Below the pieces are notes generated by a model. The model saw only the letters and a list, made by a program, of their open reading frames with translations. It searched no databases and was not told the DNA's origin. A stretch of 64,000 bases of DNA, taken from Whalleya microplaca. Its lineage: Eukaryota; Ascomycota; Sordariomycetes; Xylariales; Xylariaceae. Within the stretch, counting starts at the first letter, position 1, and each line of letters starts with the position of its first letter. The DNA lies in assembly GCA_022497155.1 (NCBI GenBank), contig MU385724.1, forward strand, positions 620,001-684,000, given 5' to 3'. This document shows positions 19,728 through 31,146 of the stretch, piece by piece. A program made the position numbers and the translations under genes.

Positions 19728-22671
19728 ATGTCGTCGCGGCCCGAGTTGAAGGTAAGATCCTCACCGAGAGCTACAAGTAGAGCCGGTCACTGACAAGCTT
19801 CGCCGTAGGTCGACGATGAACACGGCTTCATCCGATTCTTCAAGTCGCTTCCGGCTGCCAGTGATGAGACTATTCGCATATTTGATCGAGGCGACTGGTA
19901 CACAGCCCATGGCGAGAATGCCAACTTCATCGCCCGAACGGTATGCACAAGTCAGCTCTACGTTTAATAACCAGTATTGCTAATACACTGTATAGGTCTA
20001 CAAGACGACCTCTGTGGTACGACAGCTAGGCCGGAATGATGCCAGCGGACTAGCCTCCGTGACTATGACTGTGACTGTCTTCCGACAATTCCTACGAGAA
20101 GCTCTCTACAAGCTCGGAAAGCGAGTCGAGATCTACGCGAGTGTCGGCAGCCGGATGAACTGGAAGGTCGTCAAGCAAGCCTCTCCGGGAAACTTGCAAG
20201 ATGTCGAGGACGAGCTAGGCGGACAGTTCGAGGCCGCACCCATGATACTGGCTGTCAAGATCTCGGCCAAGGCATCCGAGGCCCGGAATGTGGGCGTCTG
20301 CTTCGCCGATGCCAGCGTCCGCGAGCTCGGCGTCAGCGAGTTCCTCGACAACGACCAATACTCAAATTTCGAGGCGCTGCTGATCCAATTAGGGGTGAGG
20401 GAGTGCCTGGTCCAATATGACAAGGCAGAGAAGGACAAGGATCCCGAATTGGCCAAACTTCGACAGATCATCGACAACTGCGGAGTGGCCATAGCAGAAC
20501 GATCAGCAAGTGACTTTGGAACTAAGGACATCGAGCAAGATCTTGCCCGACTGCTTAAAGATGAGCGATCGGCCACTTTGCTCCCCCAGACAGATCTGAA
20601 GTTGGCAATGGGGTCCGCCGCTGCTCTGATCAAATATCTCAGCGTCCTACAAGACCCATCCAACTTTGGCCAGTATCAACTCTACCAGCATGATCTGTCA
20701 CAATTCATGAAGCTGGATGCCGCTGCTTTAAAGGCTCTCAACTTAATGCCTGGTGCAAGAGATGGGTCAAAGAACATGAGCCTGTACGGGTTGCTCAACC
20801 ATTGCAGAACACCCGTGGGCAGCCGATTATTAGCACAATGGCTGAAGCAGCCGCTCATGAGCAAAGAAGAAATCGAGAAGCGCCAGCAATTGGTCGAGGC
20901 TTTCGTAAATGACACAGAGCTCCGCCAGACCATGCAAGAGGAACATCTCAAGTCGGTGCCAGATTTATATCGCTTAGCAAAGCGGTTTCAACGTGGCAAG
21001 GCAAATCTAGAAGACGTTGTAAGAGCATACCAGGTAGTAATTCGGATTCCTGGTTTTCTGGGAACTTTGGAAGGGGTCATGGATGAGAAGTACAAAGACC
21101 CGCTAGACGAGGCGTACACCAACAAACTACGGGAACTCTCGGACAGCCTAGGGAAGCTCGCGGACATGGTTGAGACTACAGTTGATCTCGAAGCCCTCGA
21201 CAATCACGAATTCATCATCAAGCCCGAGTTCGACGACGGCCTACGCATCGTCCGGAAAAAGCTGGACAAGCTCAGATCCGACATGGACAGGGAGTTCCGA
21301 AAAGCCGCAGACGATCTAAACCAGGAAGAAAACAAGAAGATATTCCTCGAGAACCACAAGGTCCACGGCTGGTGCATGCGACTGACGCGGACGGAAGCGG
21401 GCTGCATCCGCAACAACTCCACCTACCAGGAGTGCTCGACACAGAAGAACGGCGTGTACTTCACCACGCGGACGCTGCAGACGCACCGCCGCGAGTTCGA
21501 CCAGCTCTCCCAGACCTACAACAGGACGCAGAGCAGCCTCGTCAACGAAGTCGTCGGCGTCGCCGCCTCCTACTGCCCCGTGCTCGAGCAGCTCGCCGCC
21601 GTCCTCGCGCACCTCGACGTCGTCGTCTCGCTCGCCCACTGCGCCGTGCACGCGCCGACGTCGTACGTGCGCCCCACCATCCGCCCGCGCGGCGAGGGCT
21701 CCGCCGTGCTGCGCGAGGCCCGCCACCCCTGCATGGAGATGCAGGACGACGTCCACTTCATCACCAACGACGTCGAGCTGCGCCGCGGCGCCTCCTCCTT
21801 CCTCATCATCACCGGCCCCAACATGGGCGGGAAATCCACCTACATCCGCCAGATCGGCGTCATCGCGCTGATGGCGCAGGTCGGGAGCTTCGTCCCCTGC
21901 GCCGCCGCGGAGCTGAGCCCCTTCGACGCCGTGCTCGCGCGCGTCGGCGCCGGGGACTCGCAGCTCAAGGGCGTCAGCACGTTCATGGCCGAGATGCTCG
22001 AGACCGCGAATATCCTGTCGTCGGCGACGGCGGAGTCGCTCATTATTATCGATGAGCTGGGCCGCGGCACCTCGACGTACGATGGGTTTGGACTTGCCTG
22101 GGCGATCTCCGAGCATATTGTGCGTGAGATCGGGTGCGCGGGGCTGTTCGCTACGCACTTCCACGAGCTGACGGCGCTGGCGGACCGGTTTCCGCAGGTG
22201 AGGAATTTGCATGTCACCGCGCACATCTCCGGTGATGACGGTGGTAAGAAGTTTGGGGGGGAGGATGATGAGGGGGATGGGGGGAAGAGAAAGCGCGAGG
22301 TCACGCTCCTCTACAAGGTGCAGCCGGGGATCTGCGACCAGTCCTTCGGCATCCACGTGGCGGAGCTGGTGCGGTTCCCCGACAAGGTGGTGCGCATGGC
22401 GCGGCGCAAGGCCGACGAGCTCGAGGACTTCACCACCGTCAAGCACGAGGATGGGGTTAGTAGTGTCGGGGTAGATGAGAAACTCGGGTACAGCAAGGAG
22501 GACGTCGAGGAGGGCAGCGCGAGGTTAAAAGATGTCCTCGTGCGCTGGCGGGACCAGGTCAAGGGCGGCGGCATGACGAAGGAGGAGATGGTCGCGCGTA
22601 TGCGCGAGTTGGTTAAAGAGGATCAGAGGTTGTTGGGGAATCCGTTTTTTAAGGCTGTTAAGGCGCTTTGA
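19728..22671 (+). CDS. MSH2: DNA mismatch repair protein MSH2
   Basis: Three exons: 19728-19751, 19809-19940 and 19996-22671. Introns are 57 and 55 nt. The product is 943 aa, in line with yeast (964) and human (934). MSH2 pairs with MSH6 or MSH3 to recognise mismatches and small loops in the nucleus. The N-terminal mismatch-binding domain starts in exon 2 (DDEHGFIRFFKSLP). The connector, lever and clamp regions follow. The ATPase carries Walker A GPNMGGKST at about 659-667, Walker B LIIIDELGRGTSTYDGFG from about 734, and the FATHFHEL histidine motif. A short Lys/Asp/Gly-rich insert (GEDDEGDGGKRK) lies after the ATPase signature. All catalytic residues are intact. Third-position GC rises sharply from about 21,370 to 22,440 (see findings). 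Confidence 0.97.
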
Positions 22672-24206
22672 GCCGTGGCTGTTAGGGGTGGAGGGGCCGA
22701 GGCGAGCTTAGCTAGGTAAGTGTTGGGAATAAGGGAGGATAATCAGAGCTCTGTACTATACAGTGGCTAGGTCTCGACAGGACAGACCTGGGTTGTTTGG
22801 CTTGGCTTGGCTGGGCGTTAGGGGGGGGCGTGGGTTACATATAAGATAGGTCGGATAATGGTATCTACTGAGATAATGGATGTATTGTACAGTGTGCTGG
22901 TTATACCAAGATTGCTTGCTTTGTTATGTTTTGATATACTGGTTGGGGCACTTTCTCACGCGCCGCCATATAGATATGTCTGGTGTAGGAGATATATTTA
23001 CGCCAACTTCGACGGGAAGCTAAAGGAAGCATAGTCGTGGTGAAGTGACACCCAAGTAATCGTACTATTATCTCATACATTCACCGAGCCGCCAGGCCTT
23101 TTGTCAAGGTGTCACCATAGCTAATATGTGTACTATATATGTAGCATGTAAATACATCTGTATCGGCCGTGCATATGCCCGTTGCGCACCCACGGTCTCG
23201 CAGCCTACGAGGTTACCGATATGCATTGCGAGGTCGAAGTCGACGTCTACCTGCCCGCTCACCCGTCTGCTGTGCTTGATCTTATTTTGCGACTAGACCT
23301 CTGAATTAGGTAATGAATTCGAAGGTCAGCGACGGGAGATGTAGCCGGGTTTGAAAGTGAATAAGGATAAAGGGAGGTAGGTTACCAGGCACGGCATCTC
23401 TACCAGTAGCTTTCATATATTCTAACGCAAACGCGGGATTCGTAGCCATAGATGGGTCGGCTGCACTGTGAGGACTAGATTTGGTGACATTTAAGGTTAT
23501 TCATGTATGTCCAATCTCGGTTCGTACGAACCAGTATTCTCTCCTTCGAAATCATCTCATATCAGAACTCGGATTCTTTATCCACTGACATCACTACGTT
23601 ACACTAGGGCCCCCGATGCCCAGGCGTTGTATTTCAACTTTTACGCGGTCTCCTTAGATAGTAAAGTGCCATTTACTTAATTTATGAATAGGTTGAGAAG
23701 CGCTTGGGTTGAAATGGGTACAGGAAACCCCCCTTGCTAGCAGAGAGCACATCGACTACTTGGTAGCAGTATAACTTATTTTCTTAGAAGGCTCACTATC
23801 GACACTAGTCGATTCGACATGTTTATAATTTCCTATTAGATTTAAATCAGTCCGTTCTTCTCGAAACCAACTAGTTTGAGTTTTGTCGCAAAAACGACGC
23901 CGTTATTGCTGCACAGCAATGAAGCCTTATATCCCGCGACAAGTTTTCAATCTTTGTCAACTGTGATCGATGGCAGTAGAAATATTTCATGCATGTTTAT
24001 GAAGTCCTTGGGCAAAATTATAAAGTATAAGCTACACGTGCTTTGGTACATGCTAAGACGAGAATATGTATCAAATGTATATCTATAATACAGCTATAAA
24101 CTACACGCAACCTGATGTTCTACAAACCAATCTGAATCACCTCTGTCTATCCTGATTCTGTCTTCAATTATGCCGTCTGCACTGTTTCTCTTCAAACCAC
24201 CAGCGC
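22672..24206. other. Intergenic, 3' of MSH2
   Basis: Contains the MSH2 3' untranslated region and the second palindromic repeat. No gene recognised. Confidence 0.5.
23883..23942 (+). repeat. Palindromic 60-bp dispersed repeat, copy 2
   Basis: Perfect outer inverted repeats TTGTCGC/GCGACAA enclose CGACGCCGTTATTGC and GCAATGAAGCC. Aligned with copy 1 at 524-586 it differs by small indels and a few substitutions, and the order of motifs is the same. The intact outer ends here suggest that copy 1 has decayed at its right end. Confidence 0.7.
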
Positions 24207-25348
24207 TCACAGCAGAGCGTTTATGGCCCAGGGCGGCATGCGTGCCCCATATGCCAGTATGTTCCAACGAACGTTGTCCCTGTACGTTTGGTTTCTTCTG
24301 ACCTGGAAGTGTTCTCTGACCCTATCCGGCTGGCCAAATTGTTGGTTGGGGGCACCGGACTTCTCGCGCAAAACACGGAAGAGGTGAACGAAAAGCCAGG
24401 GCAGGTAGTCCCGCTGCATTCCGGTAATTTCGGACGGTACGTCGGTTAGATTACTGAAACCTGCTGACTATATTCATGTCAGTTGAGATGACTCGTGTTA
24501 TTTGTTACCCTTCACGCTGACTATGTATGATAGGCCACATAGGTACATGTAGGAAGTCGGGGCTGGGCCAGGGCCAGGGAACACTTACACGATCCTCGAT
24601 GTTGTTCATGAGCTGCAATCCCCAAGTCATACAAGCATAGATGGTAAGTCTGGGTTTGTTGCTATACGGCTGCCGGACATAATCATGGGCGCGAACCCAC
24701 CCCGACAAGTTATTGTGAACTGTTAGGGGAGGGAGAACCCCGAATGGGTGGGCAACGTTAGCCCAGTAGTTTTGAACGGCGGCTAGACGCTGAGCGCGCG
24801 TCTTCATGGTGCGGACGGCGGGGATGTTGGTGTCGTACCAATGAAGTTGATTAAGCTAAATGTAAGAATTGGGAGATCGTCAGCGGCCCTCGCTCTTCTC
24901 GCATGAACAACAGTGGCAGGAATACCAGGTATCGCGATGGGGGACGGGTGGGATAGGTACGGCAGGCTTACCTCGCGGTCATAGAAGCTCAAAGAATAGA
25001 CATCATCTTTTCTGCTACTTCCACCTGCCTTATGCTGATGTATGAAAACGGCTAAACGGTAGTAGGGATCGGGATCTATACGCTGTGTCCCAACAGGACC
25101 CAGTGGTATCCACGGCCGAGCGAAATCCCTTTGTAGCTTTCTCTTGAAAGCGACCCTACTACCACCCTGACCGAGTTGAATTGGTGCAATTGGTGCTTTG
25201 TCAGGATCGGTGATTATATGGAAATAGGCCCACTACAACTTTCAGAGTTAGCACCCTCCTTTCCTGGACAAGTTACAGAGTTATATTGGATTATGATATC
25301 TGCCACAAGTGTTTCTTCTCCCAGAACATATCCCAGCAAAGCCATCAT
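24207..25348 (-). CDS. Unrecognised protein, four-exon model (286 aa)
   Basis: Model: 25348-25277, 25232-24972, 24855-24589 and 24467-24207. Introns are 44, 116 and 121 nt, all in phase 0. Their donors are GTAACT, GTAAGC and GTAAGT, and the acceptors are TTGTAG, ATTTAG and ATATAG. The first intron has a perfect GCTAAC branch site. Continuity of four exons through three good introns is strong evidence for a real gene. The protein has no signal peptide, membrane helix or motif I recognise. Conspicuous stretches are WAYFHIITDPDK at about 25, ARPWIPLGPVGTQ, YYRLAVFIHQHK, and an aromatic C-terminal region (YLPWLFVHLFRVL ... RWNILAYGARMPPW). It looks like a compact globular protein. The 5' end is the least certain part: another GTAAGT donor about 65 nt upstream of my start suggests an alternative first exon. 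Confidence 0.6.
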
Positions 25349-25801
25349 ACTCGCACGACAGAACACCAGAAAAAAACATATAACCGTAGATGCTACTTAC
25401 GGGACCGCCATCCCTCCGCGCGCTAGTCCGACTATTGAAGGCGTTTAGGGCTATGGGAACAGAATTATTTAAGGGGGGGTTATCCACTTCCCCAAGATCG
25501 AATAAACAGGAGATTAAGTTTTTTTCCTGTGTAAGGTTCAATTCTGGAAGGTAGTGTAGCCCTGCCGTACGTTCAAAGGGCCACTAGAGAATGAGAGGTC
25601 AGTTTCTGCTCTTTTTAAGCACCAAGTACGGACGATATAGGTCTAGGGGATATGCAGTAGAAGTACTAGACACTAATTTGCGTCTCGTAAAATATTTGCT
25701 CTGAGATCAAGATGCAAGGGGTTAGAGGTGGTATATGACGCCAGAAAGCTACTCACAGGGGTAGCCCATCTTAGTAGTGTTAGTGGTGGTGGCGGTCCTC
25801 C

Positions 25802-25819
25802 TGGTGGTGGTGGTGGTGG
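25802..25819 (+). repeat. (TGG)6 microsatellite
   Basis: Six perfect TGG units, preceded by an imperfect continuation of the same repeat from about 25782. Confidence 0.8.
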
Positions 25820-26552
25820 TGCTGCCATCTCTTTCAACCGTAATTTAGTTTGATTTATTTTCTCTTCCTGTCAAGAAGAAAGGCTTGGAGTGATAGTCAG
25901 GTAGAGCAATTAAAGCTAAGTATTCGGATCAATTAAGTCTCTATTGACTGTGGTCAAGGTGAATGGTTTCGAGGTGATCAAGGACAGAATGTGAACATAA
26001 TACTTTCACGCCTCTTAAACTCATGGAGGTGTCCCATCTATAAACCATATACTTCTAAATATAATATTAATATCCGCTTGCGGCATTTGCATTTTCTTCT
26101 TTCTATTCTTAAGTCGTCACGTCTATCTTTGTTTGTGCTCTTCCCTCTATTATAACAAGAACGTGACTAAGAAACAGTTATAAAGGGCGAAGTCGTTAGA
26201 CGTATCTTTGTCGAGTTCCAAAGGCTACTAGCTCACAATTACTCAAAGAGCCTGCTCTCATAGGGATTAGGGAAGCATGGAGCTGTTCAAGTAAAACAAT
26301 ATGCGACATTGCAACCGAAATCCAATAGTATAGTCAAAAGCGAATACGGCTCTGCACATGTACCTCTTTTATTTGCTTTGACGCGCACACACACATATAT
26401 ACCAGAATCGAAGCCAAGCGTGAAATCTATTGGATGAAGCCATGTTCCCTATTATTGTAATAGCACCTTACAGCGATTACAATGTGTGTAATTATCATTT
26501 AGGTGCTGCCGTATTCAACTTAGTAGTTGTCTATTAGAATTGTAGAAAGGTC

Positions 26553-26576
26553 GCCGCCGCCGCCGCCGCCGCCGCC
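26553..26576 (+). repeat. (GCC)8 microsatellite
   Basis: Eight perfect GCC units, followed by a GGGGCTGGGGCCGGGGCC-type GC-rich run, in otherwise AT-rich noncoding DNA. Confidence 0.85.
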
Positions 26577-27863
26577 TGGGGCTGGGGCCGGGGCCGAGAC
26601 TCTAACATCTAGGAGGACCCTAACAGCTTAAGAGATCCCTTTTAAACAAAAGGGCTGTCGGAAAAAGTATTGCCTTAAGTTCTATTGGCTTAAAGCACTA
26701 TAACCAATACCCCTATAGTGATAAAATCTGTTTTGCTTCCAATATAAATTACCCTTTATTAATTCTTGGGCGGAATGGTCTCTTAATCTGTTTTTATAAA
26801 CTATAAAACAAAGAAGTGATATATCTATACAAGGAGCAGTATTAATTTTGCTAGTGGTATTGACCTTAATCCATAAGATTTATTTATATGATTCATAAAT
26901 ATATCAATCATTGATAGTAGTATCACTTTTCTGGACTACTGATGCGAGTATGCCTGAAGCTAATCATGTGAAGGATCTAATTATAATATATGTAGCAAAG
27001 ATTAAAGAGTGAGACGAATACAGCATGTTGAGTTTTCCATTCAATAAGCCTGGCAAAGTTTTCATCCTATCTGATTCGAATGGATATATTGTCGAACCCA
27101 TACATCCGTTAACTTATCAATTCCATTGTCCCGTAGATGTAGACTTACTTCCTTAGCAATTCGCCCCTTGAACTAGAGCTATATGATTTTAATTCTACTT
27201 ACGCAGAACTACCACCTGGTGAGCCAAGAACCCGAGAGCGATAGATGGCTCCGTGTAGGAATAGGTATGGACTTTTCAAACTAATGCATCGATATTGAAG
27301 AACACTGTACAGCTAATGGGGAGTATGTTGCCACTGTCCATACATTCATGCTACAAGAGAAACAGTCAAAGTACAGCAGGGTGTTATAGATGGCAACGTG
27401 ACGATCTTAGATACTGTTCACTAGAATCACAACTATAAGATACTACATATGTAGTAAACAGTGAAATTAATATATCAATATATGCATATACAGTACGAGT
27501 TATACGACCCACCATACAGTACATACATACACACACCCATGTAATTATGTATCGAAATTTGGTTTCGTCACTGGTCCTTCCAATGCGACTCACGTCATAC
27601 GCACATGGCCCAAGCTCCTCCGCGATCTCACTCATCGGAGCTGCATGTATGTACCTATGCAGGTAATAAGCCCTCAACACCACCTGTTCCTCACCTTCTC
27701 TGCCTACTTATTAATTACACCACGGTCCGCATTCTCAATTCTCATTTCAGCTCATCTCATCTCATCTCACCTCACCACATACCTACACTACAAACCCGTC
27801 CCACCGCACAACAGCGGCAGCTCAATCCCCATCCATATATCATCCATCATCCACCTACCCGCA

Positions 27864-28712
27864 ATGGCCTTCCGCACCTCGCTCCGCCGCGCCCCCACCA
27901 CCGCCGCGGCGTTCGCCCGCCCGCTCGCCCGGCGCCAATTCCACAGCACGCCGCGCGCGTTCGTCAAGGCCGGCGACGCGGTGCCGAACCTCGAGGTCCT
28001 GCACGAGGACTCGCCGGGCAACAAGGTCAACCTGGCCAAGGAGTTCGCGAGCGCGGACGGCGTCGTCGTCGGCGTGCCCGCCGCCTTCTCCCCCGGCTGC
28101 TCGCAGAAGCACGTCCCCGGCTACATCCAGCACCCGAAGCTGAAGGAGGCCGGCAAGGTGTTTGTCGTGAGCGTGAATGATGCGTTTGTGTGAGTTTTGT
28201 CTTGTTTGATCTGATTGGGGTTAGACCTTGGTGGATTGGATTGGCTTGGCTGTAGATTTGGTGACGGGACACGCTTCTGTGCCTGTCTGTAGGCCGAAGC
28301 GCTGCATCTGCCTGTGGTGACACGGAGAAGTGCTCCTGGGGGCTCTGCTAACTATTGGTAGTATGAAGGCTTGGGCAGATCAGCTTGACCCCACAAAGGC
28401 GTCGGGGGTAAGTCTTCACCCGCGCTGAGATGATGAAGCGTTATCTAACCGGGTCATAGATTCGATTCCTGGGTGACCCCAGTGCTCAGTTCACCAAGGC
28501 CCTAGATCTGGGCTTTGATGGCTCGGCCATCTTCGGTGGTGTGCGGGGAAAGCGGTATGCATTGGTCATCAAGGATGGCAAAGTCCAATCTGCCCACGTC
28601 GAGCCCGACAACACCGGTACTAACGGTACGTATTTTGATTCCTCGTGTTGTTCTCTTGTTGCGGAGTGCTGACACTTGAGAAGTCTCGCTGGCGGAGAAG
28701 GTCCTGGGTTAG
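27864..28712 (+). CDS. Mitochondrial PRX5/AHP1-type peroxiredoxin
   Basis: Four exons: 27864-28189, 28362-28407, 28460-28625 and 28684-28712. They encode 188 aa, with introns of 172, 52 and 58 nt. The enzyme reduces hydroperoxides through a peroxidatic cysteine. Here the Cys sits in PAAFSPGCSQKHVPGY, the atypical-2-Cys/1-Cys PRX5 signature. The N-terminus is Arg/Ala-rich with no acidic residues and contains RRQFHSTPRAF, a good mitochondrial presequence of about 33 residues. The mature part starts VKAGDAVPNLEV. The C-terminal block NDAFVMKAWADQLDP is created by the first splice, and the short last exon SLAEKVLG ends the protein. No second conserved resolving Cys is visible, so thioredoxin- or glutathione-dependent one-Cys chemistry is inferred. 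Confidence 0.93.
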
Positions 28713-31146
28713 AGGATGTCCCATTTGTTGGCAGGTGATTTATAGTTCCTGAGCTGGACCCGGTTGGAACTTGTGTGATAGAGAAAGCGAAAGCGAAAGG
28801 AAATCAATAGACACTGTAGGGCAATTCTATCAGATTCATGCCATGATGTCCGCGTGCTCAAACTCCCGGTTCCCTTGTATATAACACCCAACTAAGTGTC
28901 AATGAGCCTCCACCCAATATAGGGGCAGTTGGCTGATTAGAAGTTATACACCCCAGTTCACATGAACTACATGTATCGGCTTATTCTCCCTTTAGCCATA
29001 AGTATCACGCAGCGACACCGATATATCATGTCATACTGTAAGTTTAGTATAAGGAGTATCCGATGTTCGGCCAAGGGGCTTTGGAGGTGCTGCTCGTTGG
29101 CACTCAGTGGGATAGTCAACTCCAAAAGTGCTATCTTACGATCATCGTGACCTCAACATTCACCCATCGGGATCTTTCCTAGCTCCAAATACGACGCGTG
29201 TCACTACTCCAGAACCTCAGCATTCTTCGGAAACAATATTTCATACTTTATACACCTTGCTGTAACGCTTCAAATCTTGCACATTCGATCTACTTATACC
29301 ATTACATCCAATGAGCTTTGCCGACAGACGTTCCTGCACTCCAGTTTAACTCAACTTGCCCTTATCGCTTGTAGTTGCGTCTACTAGATGCTTCAGACCC
29401 GTTACTCTATACATCTCAGTACAACTGTACACCGTCTAGCCTATGCGAATATGGTACACCTCATTGACATCCCTATTACCTCTGTGGCCCCTAAATATTA
29501 TATACGTAATTGTTGGCACGCATACATCTAGTGCATCGAAGTGTAATATGTTAGCTCCCCACGATCATGTTCTGAGAAACCTCGATCAATATGTAAAACC
29601 CCTGGGCTTTGCCTGTGGGGGAGGGGGGCACCATACTTACATTTAGTTGAAAAGGTATAACAGAATGATCGATCCAATTTAGGTCAGGTATTGTGGGTAA
29701 AAGTGTCAATATGGGACAAAGTAATGAGGAGTAAGGTGACTTGATTAGTGAGTGCAAAGTGACTGTAGGAAGGTGGTCAAGCCCCTTATATATAGAGAGA
29801 GGCGGCGACCATATGTAGGCCCATAAGCCCGTATCGGTCACCTCCCTATAAGACATATGATATCTTGATAAAAAGAAACCAAAAAGCACTGGTTCAACCG
29901 TTCAGAGCGTGAGAAGATGTAGGGGGAAATCTGTTAAAGAAAAAAAAATAAATGTGGAAAGACAGGAAGGGCTCAAGGCGGACTCGATATCCCGACCTAC
30001 GGAAACCCATCCAGTCGCCCTTCAGGATTTCCTGCCGACTACTTTACCACTGAGCCAAGGCATCAGGGGGAACGTCTGTTTGGGTTATATGGGCAGGCAT
30101 TGTTTTGGTTTATAACCCTCCCCCGCCCCCCCCTTTACGTGGGAAAGGAGAAGGTACTCCGAACGTACCTCCTGCCTAAGTATGCAGGCAGATAGATTTG
30201 TGAATAGGCACATACATATGTACCTAATCGCTACCTACCTATAACCCTGTGTGTTACTTTACTAGGTATAGATTGCTGCCTCGTCGTGGGATGATTAAGC
30301 GTTAGTACATAATTAGATAGAAGACCCAGGCAACTAGAACCAGCACAACAGCAAAAAATTAAACCAAGGTGTAAATACCAGCTACAAGAACCATTTAAAA
30401 TGCTTATGACTCTACCCAGTGCCGCCCTCACACACGAGCTTGACACATATATGACATATATGTGTGTCAGTCTTCGGCTAGCCTCATATATAACATCCTC
30501 ATCGTCCCAACCCACGTCGACAAGTCAACCCACGTCACCCACTCCACCAACCCGTTCACTCCAGAACAACCCCAAAGCCTTTAAAAAACTCATGATAATT
30601 TCCCTATCCTTCTCTCCTGTCCATCTAGCAACGACACTCCCTTCATCATAACGTCCATATACACAGCCCCAGCTACCAACCATGGCTTGATAGCAGGTAG
30701 CAAGGCAGATCGAAAGCCTTGCCTCTCATCCTCCTATGGAAGTAGGATATAATGACTGACACTGAAGTTTGAGCAAGTTGGAACCCCTGGAGAACGACAC
30801 AGTACCTAGAAACTACTAATATTTGCAAGTGGCAACCTATTCACCCAATTATGTCAACAAGAGATGTCACTTATACCTGTTAGTGTACCTCTCAACCGCA
30901 CACATACACACAGTAAGTAAGACGAGTACAGCACAGCACAGCTAATTAAAGCATACCAGAACTGAGCAGAAATATAATCCATTGCAAGCCGATCAAGAAA
31001 AAGATATATAACACCTCGCAAAGTAAGCAAGCAATGTCATTGCTTTCTTTCGAACTCCACCCATGAGTAACAGTAATAACAACGACAATCTATATCTGGA
31101 TTTCACTAATACAGAAGTTACATGATTTGCTTTCTAATTTATTTAT
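28713..31146. other. Intergenic, 2.4 kb without a recognisable gene
   Basis: 3' flanks of two convergent genes. On the minus strand at about 30065-29985 there is a tRNA-like promoter arrangement: box A TGGCTCAGTGG followed by a degraded box B (ATCGAGTCC). The acceptor stem does not pair. No protein gene seen. Confidence 0.45.
29985..30065 (-). other. tRNA-like relic (box A and degraded box B)
   Basis: Read on the minus strand, GCCTTGGCTCAGTGGTAAAG matches the polymerase III box A. About 70 nt later comes GATATCGAGTCC, a box B with two changes. No 7-bp acceptor stem or proper anticodon arm can be folded by eye. A tRNA pseudogene or tRNA-derived short interspersed element is likeliest. Confidence 0.35.

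Larger units (their letters stand above)
25349..27863. other. Intergenic, 2.5 kb without a recognisable gene
   Basis: AT-rich. Holds TGG and GCC trinucleotide runs (listed) and a region at about 26640-26880 that looks like old repeat DNA but has no partner in the window. The end is the promoter of the peroxiredoxin gene, with a C/T-rich stretch and repeated TCATCTCA just before the start codon. Confidence 0.45.

Noticed and set aside
21316..22446. 376-codon open frame antisense to MSH2
   Set aside because: It is a shadow of the GC-rich part of MSH2, where the sense frame has all catalytic motifs; the composition is His/Asp/Arg/Val-rich as expected of an antisense frame.
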